A stretch of 64,000 bases of DNA from Isoetes taiwanensis (GCA_021234155.1 JAJEKV010000098.1:53742-117741); one strand, 5' to 3'; positions 24,008 through 33,979 are shown, numbered from the stretch's first letter. Notes: generated by a model not told the origin, from the sequence alone. Numbers and translations: made by a program.

Positions 24008-25438
24008 TTACGGTATTGGGATCATTATAACTTTTTTGTAACCATTTGTTTCTTCATCATAACCCACAAGAAAGTTGAATACGCTTCTATCGTCCAATTT
24101 CTTCCTTAGCTCCCTCCGTATCAACATATAAGCCAGACATCCATAAACTCTGAAACGCCTCACTGACTGCTTTTGTCCAGTCCAAAATTGTTCTGGTACA
24201 CCTCCCTTTACTGCTGCACTAGGCAATCTATTTTGGATGTGACAAGCTGCCGCCACCGCTTCTCCCCACAAGCTATTAGGTAGGCCTGCATGTTTAAGCA
24301 TAGATCTCGCCGCATTCATGATGGTGCGATTCTTTCGTTCCGCCACGCCATTTTGCTGTGGCGTATATCGACATGTGTATTGTCTTCTTATCCCATGTAC
24401 CTGACAAAACCTGCAAAATTCACTTGACCTATATTCCCCTCCAAGGTCAGATCTTAAACATTTAACCTTAAATGATGTTTCTCTTTCAACTTCCGCAACA
24501 TAGAGTCTAAAGGCATCAAATACTTGGTCTTTGGACCGCAAAAAGTAGCACTTAGTCCTTCTACTATAATCATCAATAAATGTCGCGAAATAAGACTTTG
24601 ATCCAAGGCTTTGAACTTGCATTGGACCACAGACATCCGAATGCACTAATTCAAGCAATTTATGTGCCCTCTTACCTTTATTTCTGAAAGGTATTCTACT
24701 CTGTTTGCCTAACATGCATGCCTCACAAACATCATCATGACTTTCGTCTTCACACACCAAGTCATCCAAAAGATTATGTTGTTCTGCAATTTTAATACTA
24801 TTGTGATTTGCATGCGCCAATCTCAAATGCCAAGTATGCAACTTATCTATGGGAGATATCTTATTAATCGACTTAATATCAAATTCAAATAGATTTCCCC
24901 TTCTTTCAGCATCAAATAGTTTCACACCATCCTTAATAAACTTGCAACCATGTTTATGAAAAAACAAATCATAACCATTATCAACAAGATTGGCAACTGA
25001 GACCAAGTTAAATAACATTTCGGGTGCAAACAAAGTATCTGGCAAATTTAAAACTTCCTTGCCTTCTCTTGATACCTGCAACTTCCCCTTTCCATACACC
25101 TTTTGTGTTGCGCCATTTCCCATTTGCACCTTTGAACCACCTCGACTTGGCTCAACATTTCTCAACAAGTCAGATGAATTGACTATGGAGACTTCAGCTC
25201 CCGAATCTACAGTCAAAGTGTTAGTTTTATCCAATCCCCCTTTTAAATCAACATTTGATACTACATTTCTCATAGATTTTATATTGGAGTTTATTACCTT
25301 ATCCTCAGCAAGCATTCCTACCGCTGCTAAATCTTCTTTACCATCATCGGTTTCACTTATGGATGCTACAAATGGCTCTACCTCTTCCTCGTGCATATGA
25401 CCCCTCGTCCACGACCCCATTTTTTTCGATTGGGACAC
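24008..25438 (-). CDS. Copia polyprotein segment: protease and integrase
   Basis: 476 codons without a stop, the largest open frame of the window. The aspartic protease motif is TVDSGAEVSIV (about residues 76-86). The GAG pre-integrase block follows (WHLRLAHANHNSIK, then CEACMLGKQ), then the integrase core with HSDVCGPM, FIDDYSRR, LRSDLGGEY and PQQNGVAERKNR, carrying the D-D-E residues, and the C-terminal GYDEETNGYK block. The frame has no true start: it continues gag and is out of step with the zinc knuckle upstream, so it is a piece of a broken polyprotein. It could still encode a stable fragment but not an active element. Confidence 0.93.
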   Translation of the reverse strand: MSQSKKMGSWTRGHMHEEEVEPFVASISETDDGKEDLAAVGMLAEDKVINSNIKSMRNVVSNVDLKGGLDKTNTLTVDSGAEVSIVNSSDLLRNVEPSRGGSKVQMGNGATQKVYGKGKLQVSREGKEVLNLPDTLFAPEMLFNLVSVANLVDNGYDLFFHKHGCKFIKDGVKLFDAERRGNLFEFDIKSINKISPIDKLHTWHLRLAHANHNSIKIAEQHNLLDDLVCEDESHDDVCEACMLGKQSRIPFRNKGKRAHKLLELVHSDVCGPMQVQSLGSKSYFATFIDDYSRRTKCYFLRSKDQVFDAFRLYVAEVERETSFKVKCLRSDLGGEYRSSEFCRFCQVHGIRRQYTCRYTPQQNGVAERKNRTIMNAARSMLKHAGLPNSLWGEAVAAACHIQNRLPSAAVKGGVPEQFWTGQKQSVRRFRVYGCLAYMLIRRELRKKLDDRSVFNFLVGYDEETNGYKKVIMIPIP

Positions 25439-26203
25439 TCCGCTTTTATATGCCCAAATTCTTCACAACCATAGCAATCAATTTGTGTTCTTCCTCTTCC
25501 TGGGCTCCCTCGGCCCCGACCAGATACAACACAGTGGGGTGTTCCTCTCTACGAGATTTCTCCCTCGCACTTACCTCTGCAATCTTCTCTTGTTCCATTT
25601 CCGTTCTTATCGCCTCTGACTTTATCAAACGCCGAGAAATGCAGCCTAACTAGCACGAGCCAAATCTTTATAAGAATCATGAAAAGCTCTTGTCAAATAA
25701 TACCTTCTGTTGCTCGAATATTTTACTCCCGGCTCCCTCGAGATCATCATGAAACAAAGAACGATCCACAGATCAAATCCGTCACTTCTCCACCCTTCTC
25801 GAGCGTAGAATTCGCGAACTTGTATCTCCAAAGACTTCAATCTGGCGAGGAGGTTTTAAGCCTCATATCTTTCAGAAGATATTCCCACATCTCCCGAAGG
25901 AGATTTGTGCTGAATTTCAAGCACTATGTCTCCTCCTAATTTCGCCATAATGATCGCATTTAGCAATCTCTTCCTTTCATCCTCGTGAGATCTCTTCCTT
26001 CTTCTCTTTCCTCGAGCAGGCGAAGCCTCTCTCTTTACTTTGATTGGTGTCGCAGTAACTTTCCTTTTGACACAAGACCCCACATTTTTGTCAACCTTGA
26101 GAGCTTGTGAAATCATAGCTTTCCACAACCGAAAACCGGCTTCATCTCCCTCGAAAACTTTGGTGCCGCCGAGTACGTCGGTGCAAGCCCGCCGCCATGG
26201 CAC
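25435..26203 (-). pseudogene. Copia gag with CCHC zinc knuckle, broken
   Basis: The gag start lies just inside the primer site (VFEGDEAGFRLWKAMISQAL near 26150-26090, matching the family's F-G-D-x-x-x-W-K block). The zinc knuckle reads CYGCEEFGHIKAEC at about 25437-25478 (Cys-x2-Cys-x4-His-x4-Cys), followed by PNRKKWGRGRG. An A-run just after it is the likely site of the shift into the protease frame. Several more breaks occur between 25600 and 25900. Confidence 0.85.
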
Positions 26204-26205
26204 CC

Positions 26206-26216
26206 GCTCGATACCA
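26206..26216 (-). other. Primer binding site (TGGTATCGAGC)
   Basis: On the minus strand, TGGTATCGAGC follows the 5' LTR after one base. It resembles the initiator-Met tRNA site TGGTATCAGAGC common in plant Copia but lacks one base. The same 11-mer recurs at three other elements in this window. Confidence 0.85.
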
Positions 26217-26217
26217 C

Positions 26218-26510
26218 TGTCGACCTTCGATTAAAAGAACCCCGATAGCCCAAGCACTTCTACGTAACAAAACCGATCCCGACAACCCAAGCTTTTCCTT
26301 TCCGGTTTGAATCTTCCCCGATCCGGATTCACATCAAAGGGATTCCCTGAATAGCCGCCTTCTATCGGCAAATCGATCACTCTTCTTTCTCGGGATGCGG
26401 ATGTTCGCTTTTCCTTCCTTATATTGATTCTCGTCGGGCCACCTTTTCCAGCTCTACACATGGCCCATAGACTCCATGACAGGTGTGCATGTGCTGGATT
26501 TTATCTAACA
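26218..26510 (-). repeat. Copia 5' LTR
   Basis: 293 bases paired with 21613-21909. It ends TGTTAGATAAAATCC on the coding strand at 26510, with the target duplication AGATC outside. Confidence 0.93.
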
Positions 26511-26515
26511 AGATC

Positions 26516-28278
26516 AAGATCCGTGCTTAACAAAGTTGAAGAACATTTGTCATGATAAATAAGCTTTTAAAACTTCCGTACCACATACATCAATCGCTAG
26601 ATATACATCAATGAAATACTCCATTAGATGGTTTATGCATGCTTCCATTCCACTTCATCATTCTTAGAGTCAAAGAAGAATTGGCGTAAAATGGCAGGAG
26701 CCAAGGTAAGATGATTTACCAGCAAAGCATATCGCATACTCTGTACCAGCTACAAAAATGTTTCTCATACATTCAGCTCTCTCTACAACTTGTGTACTTC
26801 CACTTTTAGGCTAGTGGATATGTCTAGCTACAGCTTGTTGTGATACTACATTTAAGCTAGGAAATAGATATTTTTACATCGATTCGGGCAGTAGCACATA
26901 ACGTAAAACATCTCATCTGCACAGAAGGTAAAACATCTCATCTGGAAAGTTCCTGAAAGTAAGTTTGAATGGCATTTCTTGAAAGCATTCTGAATTTTCA
27001 CTGTCTTGCAATTTTACTCTTACAGAACATCTTACAGTGGACCCACAACAAAGAAAGGAACAACGGTTTAAAAGCTGCGTAAAACAAAATGAGCGCAGAT
27101 CTGACCAAGAACAGAAATACATACAAATCGCTATAAATACAAATCTGGAACTCCAAAGAAAATGAAAGGCTGGAAGTGGACTAAAAAATCGGGACCAATA
27201 TTTTAAATGATGAATAATGCCGAGGCAGAAGTTGAAAATGCCAGTTATGAGGCTGGATTAGCGTGGCAATATAGAAAAAATACACTACACAATTTCACGA
27301 CCACACTGCAGGCAGAGCATATACCCTTCGGGCAATGTAGAGAAATACAATATGATTACATTGATATTCCAATAAATAATGTACTTACATAGTTGTGGAC
27401 ACAGATCATTGTACAACAGTCTTGCAAAGAGGGATATTGATCAAGCTCTTGAATGGGCTCGAATATGGGCTCCCTCCAGTCTTCTCACAATAAATGGTGA
27501 TGTCAAATGAGCCAGTATATTTGGACGAGGCTACTTCAGCATTGGCTTACGTTGCTTCTTCAACCAGATCGGCTCCTGCTAGTGTCGAAAGATCTTGCGT
27601 ATGTGGAAAGGTCCGACATGCATAAGAACAACGAGGGAAGAACAGAGAGGGGTTTAGGGTTGGGCGAAAATTATCCCACATTCATAAGCGGATTTAGAAA
27701 GCCAGAAGTGAGGTATATAGCAAATGATAAAGAAAGAAAACTCAGATCCTTCAGGTTTTACGGGGGTATGATGAGTGGAGCAACACGCTCTATTGCGTGA
27801 GAGATGCTCGCCCAAAACTTGTTACGCATGGGCATCTTGCTTTCTGACCCTCCCCGCTCAAATGTATAAATCCAATAGGGCCAAATAGTAATTTTTGCTC
27901 TTCTAATTGATGGGTTTTTATTCTAACGTTGTCTCTAAGCCATTGATGGGCTGGATATTTGTGGCATTGTTCCGTAGCCGAGACATTTTACCACAATGCG
28001 AGTTTGATGCATAGATAGCTTTATGAACAGAAAAACTATACCTCAGTTATTGCTGGAGCTTCATCTCCACTCCTGCAGTTAATCGATGCATTTTGCAAGC
28101 CGAGTAGAGGATCCGTCGAGCAGAAAGCAAGCCGAGTGAGCAACCAAGCAGAGCAAAGCAAATTGAGCAGAGGATCCATGTAGTTTGCAAGCCGAGCAGA
28201 GGAACAGAGCAACGGCAACGGCCGCCGGAACAGAGCAAAGAGGGGGGAAAATGATGGAGATAACTTGGAACCACCACA
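26516..28278. other. Spacer, no recognised gene
   Basis: Short frames on both strands (for example plus 27207-27392 and 27507-27800, minus 28036-28296) show no domain. The sequence at 27100-27500 has modest complexity and could be untranslated gene remnants, but I see no support for a call. Confidence 0.4.
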
Positions 28279-28420
28279 GGGCGAGCTATCAACCATTAGA
28301 TTAGAATATTAGAATATTCGGAAGATTATTGTGATAACCTCTAGTAGAGATTAACAACTATTCGATTAGAATATTAGAATATTCAGAAGATTATTGTGAT
28401 AACCTCTAGAGATTATCATT
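28279..28420. repeat. 72-bp tandem duplication
   Basis: Two copies share GATTAGAATATTAGAATATT, then C(G/A)GAAGATTATTGTGATAACCTCTAG with few differences. The first starts near 28292 and the second near 28364. Confidence 0.85.
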
Positions 28421-28851
28421 CAGCTATTCCAAGTTCCATAATATCTAACGGTGGGAAACGATCTGATCATGATAGATTGCAAGACTTGTGGTTTAAGTTT
28501 ATATCTTTTTCTCACGTCGGTCTTTGTCTGTGATGCTTGTAATTTTCAGCTCTATTTTCATTTTCAGGCAAAAAGCAATTGCCTTTAACGTGACTTTCTA
28601 ATCCAAGAAATCCTCGCCGTTTTTGCGTGATAGAGCATAACAGGCAGCAGCGTGAGCCTGGGAGCCCCGGATGCATCTCTGAGCCCAAGATTTAGCCTCG
28701 GATGCTGATAATCCAGGCTGGGAACTGATAAGCCTGCATTAAACGATCTGGGGAGCTGATAAACGATCTGGGGAGCTATGGGTGCAGCTTTGGGTGAGGC
28801 AGGATATGATAATGCAGCTATGGATGCAGCAGGTGAAGTGAGGCAAAGGGG

Positions 28852-29025
28852 GTTAATCCCTTGCTTGCCCGTTATGGCAAATATGCAGCAGCCGGGTGAG
28901 GCGGCTTGCCTGCCGGTTAAGAGATTACCCCTTGCTTGCTGTTATGGCAAATAAACAGGCTCGCCCCTCCCGGGCTCGCCTGTTTATTTGCCATAACAGG
29001 CTTGCAAGGGAATTAACCTCCTACG
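28852..29025. repeat. Hairpin 1 (inverted repeat, GGCAAATAAACAGGC stem) with a third half-arm
   Basis: The arms 28915-28960 and 28978-29018 are inverted copies. The inner 21 bases (28940-28960 and 28978-28998) pair perfectly around a 17-base loop, TCGCCCCTCCCGGGCTC. The outer arms contain GGTTAA and CCCTTGC words with a few mismatches. A half-arm (GGGTTAATCCCTTGCTTGCC, then CGTTATGGCAAAT) lies just upstream at 28852-28893 and could pair with the right arm instead. Confidence 0.9.
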
Positions 29026-29076
29026 CCTATTTTAGATCGTAGCCGTTAGATCTAGACTGGTGATTAGCCGTAACAG

Positions 29077-29150
29077 GTGATCCTCTGCCTGGTTATCACG
29101 ATAAACCATCTGCAGCCTGGTTATCATGATAAACCATCTGCAGCAGCCAG
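29077..29150. repeat. 28-bp tandem duplication
   Basis: GCCTGGTTATCA(C/T)GATAAACC followed by ATCTGCA occurs twice in a row (29090-29117 and 29118-29145). A plus-strand frame of 152 codons begins here (29077-29535), but it starts inside this repeat and shows no domain, so I leave it uncalled. Confidence 0.8.
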
Positions 29151-29529
29151 TATTTCTGTTCTTTCTGATCAATCCTGGCTGCCAATGCTTCTGCATAAAC
29201 TGCCTGGCCACAACCGGTTCTGCTTGTTCAGCCTGTCACAGACTCTTCAGGATGTTCAAGAAGCCATGTTCTTAATTCAACGCATCATATCCCCTGTTTC
29301 GACCCGTGCTTCTGCAAGTCAGCTTGGCTCAGCTGCGTCATGGCTGCCATGGTTTCGGCTTGGCTCATTGAATAAGGTCCTGGCCGGATTTGCATGCCTC
29401 ATCCAAATTTGCTTTGAAAAAACACATTGCTGGCCGCATTTGTGCTGCCTGGCACATCTGCCTGAAAATCTCGCCAATATTTGCAAGGTGGGCAAGATCA
29501 TTGCCCAAAAAACAGTCTCGGACCTGCCC

Positions 29530-29656
29530 GGTTAAAGGGGTCAAACCCTGTGCTCGCCCATTACGACAAATAAATGGGCTCGCCCCTCCGGGCTCGCCCC
29601 TCCGGGCTCGCCCATTTATTTGCCGTAATGGGCTCTCACAGGGGTTTAACCCCTTC
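29530..29656. repeat. Hairpin 2 (inverted repeat, GACAAATAAATGGGC stem)
   Basis: The arms 29530-29579 and 29610-29656 are inverted copies with about one mismatch in the inner 23 bases. The loop at 29580-29609 is two copies of a 15-mer of the form CGCCCCTCCGGGCTC. The outer arms carry GGTTAAA and CCCTG words. The layout is the same as hairpin 1, 600 bases upstream. Confidence 0.9.
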
Positions 29657-29929
29657 TTCACCTTTGTCTTCTCCAAGGTAGGCCATGCTTAAGGCCTAGT
29701 AAACTATTTGCTGGGCCGTGCTCTGATTCTCTTTCTACTTAGGGTACCCAGGTTGACAGTACATTTTAGCTTTCTAAACAGGGCATTCTTTATTTTAAAT
29801 TCAATCCAAATGGTCGTTGAATGTATAGGCTGTGGAATTTGAAAGTACTTGGAAAATTCTATTTAATGTACTGGAATGGAGTCTCCAAAGCAAGTAGCAA
29901 ATTTTTATCGAATTAGAAACTAGTAATTA

Positions 29930-30190
29930 TAGAGTTAGAAACTAGTAATGGCCTCAAAAATACTGGTCCTTTGCCAAATTAGACTTGTTGCGAGTTAGAA
30001 ACTAGTAATGGCCTCAAAAATCTGTGTCCTTTGCCAAATTAGACTTTCTTTGATCAATCCACTGTGAGATAAATTGCTCGACCTAAACTAGTAACGACCT
30101 AAACTAGTAATGGCCTCAAAAATACAGGTCCTTTGCCAAAGTAGACCTGTTGCATCAATCCACAGCAGATAAATTGCTCGACCCGTGGTT
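29930..30190. repeat. Triplicated 60-bp repeat
   Basis: ACTAGTAATGGCCTCAAAAA and TCCTTTGCCAAA(T/G)TAGAC occur three times (near 29945, 30005 and 30103). The second and third copies also share ATCAATCCAC, then AGATAAATTGCTCGACC. Confidence 0.85.
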
Positions 30191-30716
30191 TAAGGGAGAC
30201 CAATCCTCCCCTCTTGCAGATCATGAAAAATAATGAAAAGTAATGAAAAGTACCCCAATCTCAGGGTTATTTCCCGTAATCCCCTCGAGGGGAGGGTTAA
30301 TCTCCTCAGAATGGTCTCGATTGGACATATGGTCTAAAAAGAGCATTGCTATAATAAACACAACTTTTCCAAAACCATGCTCTCAAACCCATGCGTTTAG
30401 ATGTGGCATGCACAAGGACCCATGGCTGATAATATTTTGCCAAAAAAAATTGCACGACTCAATTAACATATGGTTTAAAAGGAGCATTGCCTGCATAAGA
30501 TGTGGCATGCACAAGGACACACAACCCGAATAAATCACAGACAGCCCGAATGAGTCATCTCTTGTTGCTGCCCAAGAATCAAAGCAGCAGTTCAGAACGA
30601 ATCCTCAACGAATGAATCACAGACAGCCTGAATACCCCTCAATACCCAAAATTGCAGGACTGTAAATGACTTTACAAAATCCAACATAGTTGTAGTTTTT
30701 ATGGTTTCAATGGTTT
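30191..30716. repeat. Repeat-rich spacer with 142-bp spaced duplication
   Basis: ATATGGT(C/T)TAAAA(A/G)GAGCATTGC occurs at about 30329 and 30470, and GATGTGGCATGCACAAGGAC at about 30400 and 30499. The copies are diverged and interrupted. No gene seen. Confidence 0.7.
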
Positions 30717-30984
30717 CAACATGGCATAGGCCATGTTCTCCATGGTAACTTAGACCACTTTTTTTCCTCTTCTATCTTGCATAATCTTGTCCTTGTCGCT
30801 AATGCCAAGGCAACCATGTTAGATAATCTGTTTATGGTATAGTTTCTATGGCCTAGGCCATGTTCTCCATAGTAACTTAGACCACATTTTCTCCTCTTCC
30901 ATCCTTATCGCCAATCCATAGTAACTTAGACCACATTTTCTCCTCTTCCATCTTGAATAACCTTCTCCTTATCGCCAATGGTAG
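30717..30984. repeat. Tandem repeats containing GTAACTTAGACCAC
   Basis: GGCCATGTTCTCCAT(G/A)GTAAC occurs twice (near 30730 and 30856). The sub-repeat ATAGTAACTTAGACCACATT, then TTCTCCTCTTCCATC, occurs again at 30920-30955. Expansion of short units; no coding role seen. Confidence 0.8.
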
Positions 30985-31330
30985 CCATGTAATTGTAATT
31001 GTAATTGTATTAATCAAGCCATTTAGGCCCCCATGCCTCTATGGCAAAGTTTTACAAAACTAGTACTAGTAAGCGCTCATTCTAGAGCATTATTAAATTC
31101 ATATTCTTCCATAAGATTGAACAAGCCAATTATGTCTTCTCTTTCTTTCAACACTTCCCTAATGTACGAACTCAAGGTATGAGCAGGAATATCAAACAAC
31201 TCCTTCAAGGTAGACTTGTAAATTCCATGCTTGACCCTTATATGTTCATAAGAATAGCATTCCAATAAAGCATGCTGTTCTGTCTCTATCTTTGGGTCCA
31301 GACAACCAGTATATCCTAACATATATAATG
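30985..31330 (-). mobile_element. 3' fragment of a non-LTR element with (AATTAC)n tail
   Basis: On the minus strand the frame 31322-31077 carries a Cys/His cluster (TGCLDPKIETEQHALLECYS, then YEHIRVKHG) like the C-terminal block of many non-LTR reverse transcriptases (E-T-E-x-H-x-L-L-x-C-x-x-Y). It is followed by about 70 bases of 3' UTR and an ATTAC-type hexamer run at 30985-31005. It is 5'-truncated. The short microsatellite tail instead of poly-A separates it from the L1-type copies. Confidence 0.65.
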
Positions 31331-31373
31331 CAGTCTTATTTTTTGTTTGAGATGTAATATTTTTTTGAACAGC

Positions 31374-31482
31374 TCTTGTAGTGACACCTGGAGATGGAAG
31401 CTAAAGACTAAAAAAAGACCGTGACGTCATCTTGTAGTGACACCTGGAGATGGAAGCTAAAGACTAAAAAGGCGTGACGTCA
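31374..31482. repeat. 57-bp tandem duplication
   Basis: CTTGTAGTGACACCTGGAGA, then TGGAAGCTAAAGACTAAAAA and a GTGACGTCA end, occurs twice head to tail (31374-31430 and 31431-31482). The copies are almost identical, so the event is young. Confidence 0.9.
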
Positions 31483-31756
31483 ATTTCTGCACGTAACAAA
31501 AACTCCAGTTCTTGACGCCTTTTTCTGTCCTTTGTCCCTTCTTCTTTGCCTCTGGAGAAGAAGCCGCAACAACTCTAGTCGAATTGTCGAACTCAGCTTT
31601 CTTTGAAATTTTGTGAATCGTCCGGACTACAAAGTGCATCTGAGTTTTGGCTAGAAGGGAGAAGGCGGAGCGGGATAAAAACTTGATGATGAGAGCTAGG
31701 GCCGTTCTGGAGAAAGGAGCCAAATCCATTTGTTGGAAAGAAGCCCTAAGCTCCAT
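31457..31756 (-). other. Unidentified 99-codon frame
   Basis: Minus-strand frame with a basic C-terminal part (SSPEAKKKGQRTEKG). Its 3' end overlaps the 57-bp duplication. No domain is recognised, and there is no start context or neighbour that supports expression. It may be the first exon of a lost gene or chance. Confidence 0.2.
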
Positions 31757-32482
31757 ATCCGGTAGAAATAGAATACCGCGATTTCATCTGCCGGAAATCG
31801 AATACCGTGGCTTGGCTTAAGAAAGAGTTTTAATCAATTTCACTTGATTCATTTATGCAAAAAAATCGCTTACTGCAGTAGCTTGCATTGTGCCTAAAGG
31901 CATTCATCCAGTGAAAACCCCCTTCTGAAATTTTTTTGCGAACCTCCTGCTTTCAAACACAACAAAGCTATAGTGCCATGTCCTATTGTTGTTGCTCAAT
32001 TCCTTTTGGGCTAAAAAAACTTTTAAGTCTGAAAGCATTTAGGATTTTTTCTCTATGATATTTGTATCTGAGAAAACCTCTATTCTACTTCATTTCCTGT
32101 TAAGAAATGAAGCCTCTGGTGGATTGCACGTTTCCAAGATCCATAGGGCTTCTCCGGAGAATCGAAAACCAAAAAATCTCATCTAGCCCAAACCCAACCC
32201 TGTGCATGATGGGAAGGTTGGGGGTCATTATCTTTGAGGACGGGATCTCGAGAAGGAAAACCAAAGAAAATAGAATTGAATAGCATAAAAATCTGTTGCT
32301 AATCCTCCTCTAGAGCAGTTGCTAATCTGTTCCTCTCAAATTGTGCATCTCTTGCTCCAGAGTCTAAGATCGATGCGATAATCGATTTTCGAAGGTCTAG
32401 TCAATTCGATTATTTTAAATATGGCAACAAATCCTACGGTATAGTTTATATTCATGTCTAGCGGTGTTATACGCTCCGCTAT
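31757..32482. other. Spacer, nothing recognised
   Basis: AT-rich, no open frame with a domain and no clear repeat. Confidence 0.5.
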
Positions 32483-32663
32483 TATTGAAAATAGGCCTCG
32501 CATGTCCGTCCAGTCCCTCTGATCCGCCTCTTACGGTCGTGCCCTCTTGTTTACCGATCACGCCTCTAGAGGCATATATATGTGAAACTCGGTGAGGGCT
32601 CTTCTCACCATTCTATCTATTCATATCCATTCTAACCTGCTTTGTAGATCTCGATTTTCTACA
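32483..32663 (+). repeat. 5' LTR of gag-only element
   Basis: 181 bases aligned with 33801-33979. Shared landmarks: TTGAAAATAGGCCTC, GATCCGCCTCTT, CGATCACGCCTCT, GAGGCATATATATGTGA (a TATA-like box) and CTCTTCTCACCATTCTATCT. It ends TTTTCTACA before the primer site. Confidence 0.9.
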
Positions 32664-32674
32664 TGGTATCGAGC
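32664..32674 (+). other. Primer binding site (TGGTATCGAGC)
   Basis: Directly abuts the 5' LTR. Same 11-mer as in the Copia at 26206-26216, one base short of the usual initiator-Met site. Confidence 0.85.
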
Positions 32675-32989
32675 ACAGCTGGCTATTGAAGATGCAGGAG
32701 CATAATTGGAGCGGCGATTCAAAAGCTGTGGCGCATCCTTTCAAGAACAAGAAATCGCGGTTTGATATTATAAAAGCTTACGATTTTCTTTAAGTTTTTT
32801 ACCATTTGCCCAACCGGGCTCACGGCTTGCTTGGCCTTTGTGCCCTTGTCCTTAGTGGGTCTTGGTGGTTTGCTTTATCGAGTGGGGAGACTCTTTAAGC
32901 AAAGAATATAAAAAGAAGAAGATCTTGGTGGATATATATGGCAATTTACGGTGCAACAAACAAATTATTGAGTTCTATCTCACCGCTTG

Positions 32990-33750
32990 ATGGAAAAATT
33001 TGATGGAGATAAATTTTATATTTGGAAGATTCAGTATCAATTCTTTGCTGCTAGAAAGAGAGATTTGGTGAAGATTGTAGATGGCACATAAGCTAAACAC
33101 TGCAGATGCCGATCTTTGCAACTAAGTGGGAACACAAAGATGCCAAAGCCCGAGCTATTCTTCAGCAATGCTTGAGTGATAATCTCGCACCAACGGTGAT
33201 TGCTTTTACAACTTTGCTAAAGAAATATGGGACTTCTAAATAGCATTTATGGGGATAAAGGGAAGTCCACAATGGAATTATTCTTCGAACCAAATTATTG
33301 GATTTGAAACTGAAGTGGCACCAATGTAGTTAGTTTTGTAAGCCGGTATAATGCTTTCTGGTGACAATTAGCATCCATAGGTTCTCCAATTGGCGATGGC
33401 GAAGGAGTGGCTATACTTCTTAAAGATTTACCACAAATCTTTGATACTTTGTCATATAATCGCTAAGTAACAAAGCTTTAACGCCTCATGATGTAATTCA
33501 AGCTTTGCTTAAGGAGGATGCAAGGCAGAAAACAAAAGAAGGGCCATCGAATGCATTCATTGCTTTCGAAATCAGCCCGGAAGAGAAAAGAACTTGTTAT
33601 TATTCAAGAAGCGGCCATATGATTCTTTGTTTGTCGAAGAAGAAGAAGAAAAGAAGAGGAAGAGTCAAGGAAAAAATGGCTCTAAATTGTTTTAGCCTGA
33701 GTGGGAGCTATGTGAGTCCGGTGAAGATCTGTGTGCTTTGTGGTTCTTAG
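32990..33750 (+). pseudogene. Copia-like gag, broken
   Basis: KFDGDKFYIWKIQYQFFAAR near 32998-33060 matches the gag start block of Copia elements. After frame breaks, the frame at 33505-33750 holds a zinc knuckle with a changed core (CYYSRSGHMILC: Cys-x2-Ser instead of the second Cys, His kept, last Cys kept) followed by a lysine-rich run. The lost second Cys and several stops point to decay. Confidence 0.75.
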
Positions 33751-33800
33751 TGATCAGTCGTAAGTCATATGTAAATTGTGGACATTTGAGGCGTTGGGAG

Positions 33801-33979
33801 TGTTGAAAATAGGCCTCTGCATGTCCCGTCCAGTCCTGATCCGCCTCTTGGCACGATCGTGCCTCTTGGCACCGATCACGCCTCTCGAGGCATATATATG
33901 TGAGCTACGGTGAGGGCTCTTCTCACCATTCTATCTATTCATATCCATTCTTCTGCCGTAGATCTCTGATTTTCTCTGA
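33801..33979 (+). repeat. 3' LTR of gag-only element
   Basis: 179 bases starting TGTTGAAAATAGGCCTC. It is diverged from the 5' copy by several substitutions and indels, so the insertion is not recent. Confidence 0.9.

Larger units (their letters stand above)
21608..26515 (-). mobile_element. Complete Copia retrotransposon with 5 bp target duplication
   Basis: Two LTRs (21613-21909 and 26218-26510) in direct orientation flank gag, protease, integrase, reverse transcriptase and RNase H, in Copia order on the minus strand. AGATC stands directly outside both ends (21608-21612 and 26511-26515), a 5 bp duplication typical of Copia. Each LTR starts TGTTAGATAAAAT on the minus strand. A primer site lies inside the right LTR and a purine tract inside the left one. 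Visible LTR divergence, frame breaks in gag and a badly decayed reverse transcriptase show it is old and inactive. Confidence 0.95.
32483..33979 (+). mobile_element. Gag-only LTR retrotransposon (TR-GAG type), 1.5 kb
   Basis: Two short LTRs (32483-32663 and 33801-33979) in direct orientation bracket 1.1 kb. A primer site TGGTATCGAGC follows the first LTR and a purine-rich GAGGCGTTGGGAG precedes the second. CTAT stands outside both ends (32479-32482 and 33980-33983), consistent with a 4-5 bp target duplication. The interior codes only for a broken Copia-like gag with a zinc knuckle; protease, integrase and polymerase are absent. Such elements need enzymes in trans from an autonomous Copia. Confidence 0.88.

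Noticed and set aside
29077-29535. 152-codon plus-strand frame
   Set aside because: It starts in a tandem duplication and ends at the edge of hairpin 2, with no domain or splice context. Probably chance in GC-richer repeat DNA.
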